From positions 1 through 64,000 of the forward strand of contig JAQUHA010000009.1 of NCBI GenBank assembly GCA_028683855.1: a stretch of 64,000 bases of DNA, given 5' to 3'. Both the position numbers and the translations under genes were made by a program. Below are positions 17,721-26,687 of the stretch, piece after piece. Under the pieces are notes generated by a model that ran no database searches, was not told the DNA's origin, and worked only from the letters and a program-made list of their open reading frames with translations. Each line of letters opens with the position of its first letter. Positions within the stretch are counted from its first letter, which is position 1. Source of the DNA: Desulfuromonadaceae bacterium (GTDB lineage Bacteria; Desulfobacterota; Desulfuromonadia; Geobacterales; Pseudopelobacteraceae).

Positions 17721-18566
17721 CTAATGCAACATCTTCCAGACTCTGCGAAACGCCAGATCCATGAAGAATCGTGCAGCAGAAAAAAAGTTTCGTGCGGTGA
17801 GAGCCTTTGACTCTCCGAATGGTCGTTCGCTACCGACAGCCGGAATTTCCAGATGGGATCGCCCGATACCAAGCAGCCTTGTAATAAGATTCGCCTGAAA
17901 ATCAAAGCCAGTACAGTTTACATGCCAACGCATAACATCATAACGCAGGTGGACTGAACAGGCATTGTAATACTTAATGTTGTATCCACTCAAAATATTA
18001 ACAACAAAGGTATATAACTTTGAGAGATATCTTCTGAAAAGTGTTCTCCCGCTCACTTCCGCATGATATGGAATCAGAATATCAGCTTCACCAATATGAC
18101 TGAGAATATTTGCGATCTGGCAACTGCTCTCAACATTGTCTCCATTAATAAGTCGGTAATACTTCCCTCTGCCCAAAAAGGCAGCCTCAATAAAATTCTG
18201 TGCAAGCCCCTGGTTTTCTTCCAGTGCAACAAGAAGCAGCGGTAGATGCTGGAATCGGAGCATATACTGTTTAACCAATTCCACTGAATTGTCGGTAGAG
18301 GCATCATCTATAACTATAACTTCCCATGAAAAATCAAGTTTGGACATCGCTTCTGCAACTGTTTCAAGGGTTCCGATTATATTTTCCGCTTCGTTATAAC
18401 AGGCAATGAAGATGGTAAGATCAAGACAGCATTTTTCGTGGGGGGGGAAACGGTTTGAGTTTGCTGTAAAGACGACAGAATGGCTGATCTGATCGATGGC
18501 AATCTGCTTAAGTGCTGTTTCGCCATTTCCGTTTGTGTCCATCCTGTTCAGACTCCTTTGACCCAA
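17721..18566 (-). CDS. Family 2 glycosyltransferase
   Basis: This 281-residue GT-A enzyme has TIFIACYNEAENI near residue 51, VIDDASTDNS near residue 86 and NGDNVE near residue 136, where the DxD-type metal site is expected (here GDN, a weaker form). The C-terminal third has an amphipathic/hydrophobic stretch (LYTFVVNILSG). It resembles dolichol-phosphate mannose synthase-like proteins, although the altered DxD makes the donor uncertain. It lies 34 bases downstream of the epimerase gene and probably shares its transcript. Confidence 0.8.
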   Translation of the reverse strand: MGQRSLNRMDTNGNGETALKQIAIDQISHSVVFTANSNRFPPHEKCCLDLTIFIACYNEAENIIGTLETVAEAMSKLDFSWEVIVIDDASTDNSVELVKQYMLRFQHLPLLLVALEENQGLAQNFIEAAFLGRGKYYRLINGDNVESSCQIANILSHIGEADILIPYHAEVSGRTLFRRYLSKLYTFVVNILSGYNIKYYNACSVHLRYDVMRWHVNCTGFDFQANLITRLLGIGRSHLEIPAVGSERPFGESKALTARNFFSAARFFMDLAFRRVWKMLH

Positions 18567-18600
18567 ATCATTAATTTTAAACGGTGAGTATAAATATGCT

Positions 18601-19470
18601 TCAAGAGATTAATGGCTTAACCGCAAACCTTCGGAGATTCGTAATTACATTTGAGGGGTTGTAGCCAAAATTATTAATCGCATAATCATTTGAAATCAGA
18701 AATGAATTGTCAGCGATCCCCTTATCTAATATTCTGGAACGAGAATCTAACCCGTTCACAATCTCACTTACAACCTCACGAATTGGAATCGGCTCTTTAG
18801 ATGCCAACGGGAATGCGTTGAATCCGGCAAAACCGTTATCAATGAGCATTAAGATAAAACATAGTAAATCTTCAGTGTGCAGAATATTGTTAAACAGCAT
18901 ATCAGCATTAAAAACATCGATATCTTCGCCACGTTCAGCCAAATATCTGACCTTTGTCAGCCAGTTAGCCCTTGAGTCTCTTCCAACCACTCCGCAAAGT
19001 CTCAGTGCAACTACGGGGAAATGCTCCGCATAACTTCTCAATAATTCTTCACTCAGAAATTTTGAAACCCCATACAATGTCGGGTTAACCCTGGCTGAAT
19101 GCTCAGTAAGCAACCCGCAACTTATTTTGCCATGAAGCGAAATGCTGGAAGCAAAAATGACACCTTTAACACCAGCACTTTTAGCATAAACAGCTACACT
19201 GTCGGTAATTGCAAGGTTGGTCTCAATATAATCTTTTACAGGAATCCCATCAGACGTATCGATTCCTGCACAATGTATAACAAAATCAACCGGTTCGTCC
19301 AAAGTGATTTTGTCTGTCAAATCGCACTGCAACGTCTTCAAGCAAGGGGCAATAAGCCCGATTTTTTTTTTGTGATACAGCCCAACCACCTGATATTTTT
19401 CACTCGCAATAAACCCCTTAAGCAGAGAATTACCAATGAAACCACCAGCACCGGTAACGAGTAATCTCAT
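18601..19470 (-). CDS. NAD-dependent epimerase/dehydratase (extended SDR)
   Basis: The 289 residues begin with the dinucleotide-binding VTGAGGFIG. The active-site pair YGVSK (YxxxK) is near residue 133, with an upstream serine in ASSISLHG. These are the hallmarks of nucleotide-sugar epimerases, dehydratases or reductases such as GalE and RmlD relatives. Together with the split transketolase and aminotransferase nearby it suggests synthesis of an unusual sugar. It begins 43 bases after the radical SAM gene at 19514. Confidence 0.85.
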   Translation of the reverse strand: MRLLVTGAGGFIGNSLLKGFIASEKYQVVGLYHKKKIGLIAPCLKTLQCDLTDKITLDEPVDFVIHCAGIDTSDGIPVKDYIETNLAITDSVAVYAKSAGVKGVIFASSISLHGKISCGLLTEHSARVNPTLYGVSKFLSEELLRSYAEHFPVVALRLCGVVGRDSRANWLTKVRYLAERGEDIDVFNADMLFNNILHTEDLLCFILMLIDNGFAGFNAFPLASKEPIPIREVVSEIVNGLDSRSRILDKGIADNSFLISNDYAINNFGYNPSNVITNLRRFAVKPLIS

Positions 19471-19513
19471 CTCGCGACTGATCCTCCAAAATTGGGCAAG
19501 CTGCTATGAATTC

Positions 19514-20584
19514 TCATACAAAATCAAGATGATCAGGATCTGCATCCAGATATTCCAGAATCTGCAGGTTACTGGAATCAACTACACAGTGGTGGTTACA
19601 TACAGAGGCGGGGTCAATAGAGAAGAATCTGGATTTGTCCGAAAACCAGAACTCCTTGAAGCGCATATCTTTAAGAGACCCCAGAACACCCTCGCCAAGA
19701 TTGTAAGCCTTGTCATGACAGGAATAGACGTTCAGGTCGGCTCCGATCACCGGGCTTATCTGCAGATATGGGCACCAGTGGTGAGACTTGCTAAACGTTG
19801 CCAGCTGGGTGTGATATGAATCAAAAATTTCGAATTTGTTACCCTCTAATTCATTTACAGCCCTTGCCGTCTGCTCCTTAACAACCGTAAAAATTTGCTC
19901 GTGATACATATTGTTTTCTGCGCCGCTGTTACTTACGATGCATGGCGAAAGCTTGACACTGTCGACCCCTGCCTCGTGCAATCTCTTGATCAAATCGTAT
20001 ATATGACTGCAGTTACCTTTATCAACAACAATACAAACACCGAGATAACAGTTGCCCCCATACTTCCTGAACGCCTCCATATTGGCAAGGATGCGGCTGA
20101 ATTCACCACCAGGACATCCACGGTATCTTGTATAGCTCTCATCATCCCAGCCATCCATTGAAATCCTGATCCAGGTGGCATGGAGGGAAAAAAGTTCGGC
20201 AAGCCTTCCTGTAAGTCGGGAACCGTTTGTAAGCGCCGCAAAGCGGATTTTTGTCTCTGCCAGTCGTTCAACAGTATCCTGCAGATAAGGATAACAGAAC
20301 GGATCACCCCCACCACTAAAGGTAACTGCGCGAACCCCCATTTCTGCAAGATCATCCACAATTTCCAGCATTTTATCGCGAGGAATAAAATCTTTCCGAA
20401 CCATGTCCTTTCCAAGCTGAAGATGATCAACACGATACGCGCAGTAGCTGCAGTTGTGGTTACAGGCATTTGTGGGCTTAATTCTGACATTTACAGGTGG
20501 TAGTATAAGCTCAGACTCACGACGTAAAGAGTCCAGTTTTTCGCTGAAATGAAAGATTTTCATCCGGGTATAAAGAAGACCCAT
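19514..20584 (-). CDS. Radical SAM protein with SPASM-like C-terminus
   Basis: The 356-residue protein holds the cluster motif at Cys41, Cys45 and Cys48 (CNHNCSYC), then TFSGGGDPFCYP, the usual GGEP region in altered form. The C-terminal half has CPYLQISPVIGADLNVYSC and a final VCNHHC, which may ligate an auxiliary Fe-S cluster. The start ATG is preceded by GGAG at a good distance. It sits between the epimerase and a small methyltransferase, so it may modify the sugar or intermediate made by the transketolase pair. Confidence 0.8.
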   Translation of the reverse strand: MGLLYTRMKIFHFSEKLDSLRRESELILPPVNVRIKPTNACNHNCSYCAYRVDHLQLGKDMVRKDFIPRDKMLEIVDDLAEMGVRAVTFSGGGDPFCYPYLQDTVERLAETKIRFAALTNGSRLTGRLAELFSLHATWIRISMDGWDDESYTRYRGCPGGEFSRILANMEAFRKYGGNCYLGVCIVVDKGNCSHIYDLIKRLHEAGVDSVKLSPCIVSNSGAENNMYHEQIFTVVKEQTARAVNELEGNKFEIFDSYHTQLATFSKSHHWCPYLQISPVIGADLNVYSCHDKAYNLGEGVLGSLKDMRFKEFWFSDKSRFFSIDPASVCNHHCVVDSSNLQILEYLDADPDHLDFV

Positions 20585-20607
20585 ACTAAACTCCGTACAC
20601 TTTACTA

Positions 20608-21270
20608 CTATTCAAAATAGATAAATTCGTAATCACCGCTGTAGCCGAACTCTGCGAATAACCAGACCCATTCTTCAGGTCTGAAGAATGATTCACAGGT
20701 TAACGCCCAGCACTGCAGATTAAAAAGTTCCGCTTCATTTCGATACCCCTCCACAACGAGGTATTTACTCCTGCCGACCCGCTCAATCTCCTGAAGTGCA
20801 GACTTCAGTTCGGGCAGCTGCAGGTTATGCAGAGTTGTAAGTGAAATAACCAGATCAAATTCATTTTCTGCAAACGGATATTCATCCTGGGCGCGGTGCA
20901 AAATCAGACTCTCCCTGATCTCAGTTTTGGCATCTGATATAGCGTAATCAGAAATATCCAGACCACAGACTCTCGATTCCGGGAGTAACTGCTTCAGTTC
21001 GTACAGAAGGAAACCTTTTCCGCACCCCACATCAAGAATAGATGCATCGGGAGGAAGATTGTAGTTTTTTACAAGTTTTTCAGCGACCTCTTTCCATCTA
21101 CCGTCATATTTAAATCCACCGTAACCGTATCTGCGGTTTCCATCCCAGAAATCTAAATCAAAACGCCTTGCGATCTGCATACATTCAACTTTATCATCCT
21201 GCATACGAGATAGATAATCACGTTCCGTAATTTTGTGAAGCGACGTTACCAGTTCTAAACATTCTCCCAT
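20608..21270 (-). CDS. Class I SAM-dependent methyltransferase
   Basis: At 220 residues it has the SAM-binding motif ILDVGCGKGFLLYEL near residue 79 and the acidic motif CGLDIS after it. The region DLVISLTTLHNL is the usual post-III segment. The start codon directly follows the stop codon of the transketolase C-terminal gene, indicating coupled translation. N-, O- or C-methylation of a sugar or polyketide-like intermediate would fit the context; the substrate is unknown. Confidence 0.8.
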   Translation of the reverse strand: MGECLELVTSLHKITERDYLSRMQDDKVECMQIARRFDLDFWDGNRRYGYGGFKYDGRWKEVAEKLVKNYNLPPDASILDVGCGKGFLLYELKQLLPESRVCGLDISDYAISDAKTEIRESLILHRAQDEYPFAENEFDLVISLTTLHNLQLPELKSALQEIERVGRSKYLVVEGYRNEAELFNLQCWALTCESFFRPEEWVWLFAEFGYSGDYEFIYFE

Positions 21271-22191
21271 CTAATGCGCTCCGCTGATTGAGGTTACTGT
21301 ACGGATAATCTCCGAAGCAGAAATTCCGTAAAACGAACGTAGATATTCACAATTTCCAACCTCATGTATAAATCCGTAAGGCACTCCCATGAGTGTCAGT
21401 CCCCACTGTGCAGACTGCTCAGTTTTCAAACGGGCAAGCATACTGCCGAGACCGGAATTGACAAAGTGCTCCTCCACACAAACCACATGATCCACTTTTG
21501 ACAGGATGCTTATAACCCCGGCAGCATCGAGAGGCTGAAGCGTAGGAACTGAAACAAGAAGCGGAGCGATCCCGCTGTTTTTTAAAGATTCATAAGCCTC
21601 AAGCACCTCATCTGAAATAGATCCATGAAAGACTACTGCTATCCACTCACCATCCCGAACTATTCGAGGAGCCGTTATATCAAAAGTGCTGTCGTTAAAA
21701 ATAACCGGTTCACCACGTTTTGCCAGTCGAATATAAACAGGCTTTTCGCTGTTTAGTGAATAAACAGCTGCAGCTCTTGCCTCTACAGGATCCATCGGAG
21801 ATATTGTCACAAGATTCGGCAGAGTCTGTATCAACCCTATATCTTCCACAGAGTAGTGAGTCATTCCCATTGGGGCATAAGTTATACCGCTTCCAACCCC
21901 CACAAGAACAATCGGAAGCTCCTGATAACAGATATCGTTTCTAACCTGCTCATAACAACGGTAAAAGAGGAAGGGGATTATATTGTAAACAAATACTTTG
22001 TAGCCGGAAAGTGCAAGACCTGACGCGAAACTGATGGTATTCTGTTCGGCAATCCCCATATTTCGGAAACGGTCAGGATGCTTTTCTTTAAACTGGTCGA
22101 ACACCCCTAATCCGGCATCTCCGCTCAGGATAAAAATATCTTCGCGCTCACTGCAGGCATCGATAATTGTATCAATAAATGCGTTTCTCAT
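21271..22191 (-). CDS. Transketolase, C-terminal subunit (split form)
   Basis: The 306 residues match the pyrimidine-binding and C-terminal domains of transketolase: the glutamate-bearing NMGIAEQN near residue 45, PFLFYRCYEQVRNDIC, then THYSVEDIGLIQTLPN and the C-terminal domain. The partner carrying the thiamine diphosphate diphosphate-binding domain is the overlapping gene upstream. Split transketolases outside central metabolism are often found in sugar or natural-product clusters, where they transfer a two-carbon unit to a keto sugar or similar acceptor. That role is inference here. Confidence 0.85.
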   Translation of the reverse strand: MRNAFIDTIIDACSEREDIFILSGDAGLGVFDQFKEKHPDRFRNMGIAEQNTISFASGLALSGYKVFVYNIIPFLFYRCYEQVRNDICYQELPIVLVGVGSGITYAPMGMTHYSVEDIGLIQTLPNLVTISPMDPVEARAAAVYSLNSEKPVYIRLAKRGEPVIFNDSTFDITAPRIVRDGEWIAVVFHGSISDEVLEAYESLKNSGIAPLLVSVPTLQPLDAAGVISILSKVDHVVCVEEHFVNSGLGSMLARLKTEQSAQWGLTLMGVPYGFIHEVGNCEYLRSFYGISASEIIRTVTSISGAH

Positions 22192-22979
22192 TGCAGCTCT
22201 TCCAAAGCGCGGAGCCTATGTTCCGCAGTTACGATGTAATAGTGCCAGATCAACTGATTCTCCATAAATGATACGCCCTTGCCTTTAACCGTCCTTGCTA
22301 TAATCATTTTTGGTTTTCCGCAGCTATCCTCAGCTAATGCCCTGAGAATGCTGTTATGATCATGCCCGTCAATCTCACAGACATACCAGCCGAATGCCGA
22401 CCATTTTGAGGCGACCGGCTCAAAACAGCATATTTCAGAAGGAGATCCATACCCTTGAAGATCATTGTAATCCATTATGGCTGTAAAGTTATCAAGCCCC
22501 ATAGTTGGCGCAAAAAGCGCCCCTTCCCAGACAGACCCCTCCTGAGCCTCACCATCTCCGATGAGGACAAACACCCGACGAGTTGATCCGCGCTGTTTAA
22601 AACCTGACGCAACTCCAAGACCTATATTGAATCCATGACCAAGAGAACCGGCAGAGCACTCTATCCCCCTGCCGCTGAAACGATCAAGATGGGCAGGCAG
22701 CCTCCCCCCTTCCTGACAGTACGTTTCAAGCAGATCAGGCGACATTATCCCCTTTGAAACCAGTGTAGAGTAAAGAGCCATCGCGGCATGAGCCTTGCTT
22801 AGTATGAAAATATCCCGCTCTTCCCAATTTTCCAGCTGCATTATTTTATGATAAAGAGCTGCAAGGATATCAACACACGACAGAGCCCCCCCGACATGAG
22901 GTCCTCCTGAGCGAAAAGCCATCTCAATGACATCGCGACGAATCTGACTTGCTGCCTGCTTAATCTGTTTAACAACCAT
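22188..22979 (-). CDS. Transketolase, N-terminal subunit (split form)
   Basis: This is the diphosphate-binding half of transketolase, 264 residues from the ATG at 22979, which has GGAG nine bases upstream. The longer open frame to 23024 has no such signal. The thiamine diphosphate motif GDGEAQEGSVWE is near residue 144 and runs to the Asn in MDYNDLQG. It also shows SKAHAAMALY. It overlaps the C-terminal subunit by 4 bases (ATGA), so the two are made in equal amounts. The pair heads the sub-operon 17721-22979. Confidence 0.85.
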   Translation of the reverse strand: MVVKQIKQAASQIRRDVIEMAFRSGGPHVGGALSCVDILAALYHKIMQLENWEERDIFILSKAHAAMALYSTLVSKGIMSPDLLETYCQEGGRLPAHLDRFSGRGIECSAGSLGHGFNIGLGVASGFKQRGSTRRVFVLIGDGEAQEGSVWEGALFAPTMGLDNFTAIMDYNDLQGYGSPSEICCFEPVASKWSAFGWYVCEIDGHDHNSILRALAEDSCGKPKMIIARTVKGKGVSFMENQLIWHYYIVTAEHRLRALEELQ

Positions 22980-23096
22980 TATTCCAACTCCGCTGTATAG
23001 GCAGTAAACAGTACCTGTATGCAACCACGCACTATATACAAATCACCACTAAACAACAAACATTACGTTTAGATAAAAAACTATATCGAGAACGGA

Positions 23097-24779
23097 CTAC
23101 TTTAGCTCCTGCCATTCAATCGGCTCTCTATGCCCCTCTGCCCGAATAAAATCGGTCTCCGCATCTTTCACTCTGCCGAGTCTATTCAAGACAACTCCTC
23201 TGTGATAGTAATAATTTGGATACGGCTTAATATTAATTGCATTTGTAAATTCGCAGACAGCATCCTCGTCCCGCCCCGCTTTATCAAGTGCATCCGCTCG
23301 CAGAGCGTGAAGGTTATACATCATCGTGTAACCTGCCCTCCTCCCCATCTCTATTGACTTAAGCAGATCATCTGCAGCCTCAATATATCTCCCCTTCTGA
23401 AGATAATAATCCGCACGCAGATAGTAGGCTCTACCTATTGGAGTTATGGCAATTACTCGTGACCAGAGAGTTTCAGAATTTTTCCATGAGGCAATATGGA
23501 GTTCTGTGATAGCGGTATAAGTGAGAAGCAAAGCACCGGTTAAAGCAACCGCCATAAATTGCTTAAAACGCAAACCCGACTTACCTGCAAAACTATAGAA
23601 GCAGGCTAAAAGTACGGCGCTGCAAATACTGAAAGCTATGCCGGGAAGATAGGTAAAACGGGCCGCATGAGACTGTGCACCATTCTGAAAAAAGCCAAGC
23701 ACCGGCAGAAGAGGCAATGTGAAAGCAATCAGAGTTGCCGGTAGCCATCGGTTTTTCTTGTACCGCCAAAGACAGAACAGAATGAATACCGCTATTACTA
23801 TGGACTTTAAAGTATAAGAAGGTGGAAACGGCCACGGCAGAAGATAGATATGAACGATATCGACTGGATAAACGGACATTTTTAAATATTCAAACAGTGA
23901 ATTCCCGGCCAGTAGAAAGCGGCTGGAGAGCGGAATATTCTGATAGGAAACAAGAATACTGTTTCCGGAAGCAGAGTAAATTGTCAAAAACGAAACGATA
24001 CCTACCAGAATAACAAACGGGATTTTTTCAAGAAGTATCTGCCTGATCTTTCCGCTCTGAAACCGACCTGAAGGATACCAGTCAGCCAGTAGAAACAGTG
24101 CAGGGATAACGACACTTACAGGTTTTGACATCAGTGAAAGCAACAGAAAAAACAGCGACAACAGCAGGTTAATAATAACCGGTTTAGAATACCCGCTTAC
24201 GTCCTTCAATTTTGCAAAACGCAAATAGCAGATAAATGCAAGCAGAGAAAAAAAACCGTTCAGAACATCCTTGCGCTCTGTCACCCATGCGACAGATTCG
24301 ACACGGAGCGGATGAAGTGCCCAGAAGAGGCTGGCTAGAAGGAGGGTTGCGGGATAAAGATTTGTTGAGAGTTGAGAGTTTATGGTTGAGAACTCCCCTA
24401 TACCTTCGCTCAACACCCCCCCCTCAACACTCAACAGCTTTTCATTCAGCAACTCATCCGCCACCAGTACAACCAACCCTGCGTTAAGTGAATGCAGGAC
24501 GATATTAGTTACATGATAGCCAAACGGATTGAGACCCCAAATCTGATAATCCAGGGAAAAAGAGATCCAGGTAAGCGGCATCCACCAGCCAAGATAGGAT
24601 GTAGTAAAAGCCTCCCTGATAAATTGCAGATCCAGCAGCCTGATTCCGGTATTTTCTATGACATAGAGCGGATCGTCCCAGTTTACAAAGTCGCAAAAGA
24701 GCGCCGGCAGGTAAACCAGCAGACAGACAACTACTGCGACAAACGCAACTGTGGGTGTTTTTCTGTTCGATAGATTCAA
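23097..24779 (-). CDS. Membrane protein with C-terminal TPR repeats, TMTC/PMT-like
   Basis: This is a 560-residue paralogue of the proteins at 15332, 24818 and 32455. The first loop reads FVNWDDPLYVIENTGIRLL, with the Asp-Asp pair that GT-C enzymes use for catalysis, and the HPLRVESVAWVTERKDVL loop follows near residue 155. About ten hydrophobic segments are followed by short TPR-like units after residue 445. Residues about 114-138 are a hydrophilic insertion encoded by GTTGAGA-type heptamer repeats (24364-24438), absent from the two closer paralogues. A protein or glycan O-glycosyltransferase role is inferred from fold and loops. Confidence 0.75.
   Translation of the reverse strand: MNLSNRKTPTVAFVAVVVCLLVYLPALFCDFVNWDDPLYVIENTGIRLLDLQFIREAFTTSYLGWWMPLTWISFSLDYQIWGLNPFGYHVTNIVLHSLNAGLVVLVADELLNEKLLSVEGGVLSEGIGEFSTINSQLSTNLYPATLLLASLFWALHPLRVESVAWVTERKDVLNGFFSLLAFICYLRFAKLKDVSGYSKPVIINLLLSLFFLLLSLMSKPVSVVIPALFLLADWYPSGRFQSGKIRQILLEKIPFVILVGIVSFLTIYSASGNSILVSYQNIPLSSRFLLAGNSLFEYLKMSVYPVDIVHIYLLPWPFPPSYTLKSIVIAVFILFCLWRYKKNRWLPATLIAFTLPLLPVLGFFQNGAQSHAARFTYLPGIAFSICSAVLLACFYSFAGKSGLRFKQFMAVALTGALLLTYTAITELHIASWKNSETLWSRVIAITPIGRAYYLRADYYLQKGRYIEAADDLLKSIEMGRRAGYTMMYNLHALRADALDKAGRDEDAVCEFTNAINIKPYPNYYYHRGVVLNRLGRVKDAETDFIRAEGHREPIEWQELK
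24364..24438. repeat. Heptamer repeats inside a coding region
   Basis: Forward GTTGAGA-type units (24364-24393) are followed by inverted units (CTCAACA, 24409-24438) on either side of a C-rich run. They encode the loop containing STINSQLST in the TPR membrane protein. Similar units occur at 28183-28251, 29784-29803, 30939-30964 and 31397-31417. Confidence 0.6.
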
Positions 24780-24817
24780 AATCAGTCCATACCTAAAGGT
24801 TTACTGAAAATCTGGCT

Positions 24818-26686
24818 TCAGCGTCTTGCTTCCTCTTCAGGAAAATACTGTTGCATAAGATAACCGAATCGTGGGCTGTTCCAAAGCGTTGTCAGCTCCA
24901 TATTTGTGTTAAGTGTATAATAATCCGGATAGCCTCGATAGAGTGCTTTCTCAAGCCACTCCGCTGCAACATCGGCCCGACCGGCAAGAGACTCTACCCG
25001 CACCATCTGATAGGCATTTTCCGCAAGCTTCCATTTTCTTGGATCTGCTTCTATGATACCGAACTGTCTGCGAGCCTCATCATATTTTTTTTCAACAATA
25101 GCAAGCTTACCAAGCAGATTATTAACCTGTACAGCCTCGGGTTGAATAGAGAGGGCCTTGTTATACATCTCTCTTGCTTTGCTGTACTCTTTTTGATCCA
25201 GCGCAATATTCCCCCTCGTTGCCCACCCCATCACATAATCCGGGTTAATCTTGAAAAGCCGTTTCAGGTAATCTTCTGCAATTTCAAGTTCCTTCTTTTC
25301 AGAATGAAGCTGAGCCAAGCCCCAGAGAACATCTGTGCTGTCAGGCTTAAGCTTCAGGCTCCTTTCAAGGGCAACTCTTGAAGCTTCATTATTGCCGTAA
25401 TATCTATGAACCTCACCAAGCGCTTCCCATACTCTGGCGCCATGTGGTGACTTGGTTGTTGCATCCGAGAACAGCGTAAGTGAGTTCTCCCAGACAGGCA
25501 CCCGCTGATATGACGTAATAGAAAGCACAATCATCCAAATAACAATCAGGGGGTAAAGAAAATGTGATGCTGCTTTGGGGATCTTTTCCCTGATCGTGCT
25601 GACACCGTATCCAACCAGAGCGCCGATACCGATAATGGGCATATAAAGATAATGCTCGTACATCATAAGTATTTGAGGAATAATTTGTGAAACCGGCAGA
25701 AGGCCTATCCAGAAGAATAACACCCAGAATCCGAATTTACGGTTACATATAAAAAGACGATAAGATGCATACGCCATAACGCTTAAAAGCAGAAATGCGG
25801 CAACTACCGGAATATCGGGGGAGCGGTAAACAGGCGGTAGGTGTTCAACATTTAGACCGGATGGCCAGAGCAGCAGCCTGAAATAACGGCAGAAAACCGT
25901 AAGCATGGTATAGAACGTTGCTACCGGACTCCCGCCATGATAGCCGACCGTAGCACCGCCGGTCTTTGACTGCCCCAGATAGATCTCTATAGCAGAGAAA
26001 ATGCCTGCTGCTATGAAATAAGGGATTTTATCCTTCAGTCGCAACCGACTGTCTTTTCTGCCGAAACAGAAGTCGTAAAGCAGTAGAATCACCGGCAAGA
26101 TAACACCGGCTGACTTTGCAAGCAGTGAAAGAGTAAAGGATAGTACCGACACTCCATAGAGAAGCTTCCCGCGACTATTATCTGCATCACGGTAACGACA
26201 GTAAGATTCCCATGAAATCAACATAAAAAATAATGATAATAAACCTTTACGCTCAGAAATCCATCCAACCGATTCTACCTGAACCGGATGGAGGAGAAAA
26301 ATAGCCGTAGCAAGCAGCGCAATAAGCCGCTCTCCGTGGAGTCGGAGCAGGAGACGGTAGACCAGCAGACCGTTTAACAAATGAACAACTATATTAGTAA
26401 GGTGATACCCCTCTGGATTAAGTCCCCGCCAGATTGTAAAGTCCAACATGAAGGAGAGCATTGAAAGAGGATTATACTGACCGATAGGCTTGTTTGCCGT
26501 AATATTAAATGCCGCCCTGACATTATCCCAGCTAAAACCAAAGGAGATGGGATTATTCATGATGTAGATATTATCATCCAGCGCCGTCTGAAAACTGTAC
26601 CCTGCAAGCCTTCCATAAACAGCAACGACTGCTGCAAGCAGAATCAAAGCATCAAGCATATAATAGAGGTATTTCTTCAATTTCAT
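24818..26686 (-). CDS. Membrane protein with C-terminal TPR repeats, TMTC/PMT-like
   Basis: The 622-residue protein is most like the paralogue at 15332 in length and order. The first loop is LDDNIYIMNNPISFGF, a DD pair; HPVQVESVGWISERKGLL follows; then about ten membrane segments and five or so TPR units from residue 420 (VWEALGEVHRYYGNNEA, GWATRGNIALDQKEYSKA). The TPR part would face the periplasm or cytoplasm depending on helix number, which I cannot fix. Its ATG is one base after the stop of the radical SAM gene upstream, so they are coupled. Confidence 0.75.
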   Translation of the reverse strand: MKLKKYLYYMLDALILLAAVVAVYGRLAGYSFQTALDDNIYIMNNPISFGFSWDNVRAAFNITANKPIGQYNPLSMLSFMLDFTIWRGLNPEGYHLTNIVVHLLNGLLVYRLLLRLHGERLIALLATAIFLLHPVQVESVGWISERKGLLSLFFMLISWESYCRYRDADNSRGKLLYGVSVLSFTLSLLAKSAGVILPVILLLYDFCFGRKDSRLRLKDKIPYFIAAGIFSAIEIYLGQSKTGGATVGYHGGSPVATFYTMLTVFCRYFRLLLWPSGLNVEHLPPVYRSPDIPVVAAFLLLSVMAYASYRLFICNRKFGFWVLFFWIGLLPVSQIIPQILMMYEHYLYMPIIGIGALVGYGVSTIREKIPKAASHFLYPLIVIWMIVLSITSYQRVPVWENSLTLFSDATTKSPHGARVWEALGEVHRYYGNNEASRVALERSLKLKPDSTDVLWGLAQLHSEKKELEIAEDYLKRLFKINPDYVMGWATRGNIALDQKEYSKAREMYNKALSIQPEAVQVNNLLGKLAIVEKKYDEARRQFGIIEADPRKWKLAENAYQMVRVESLAGRADVAAEWLEKALYRGYPDYYTLNTNMELTTLWNSPRFGYLMQQYFPEEEARR

Positions 26687-26687
26687 A

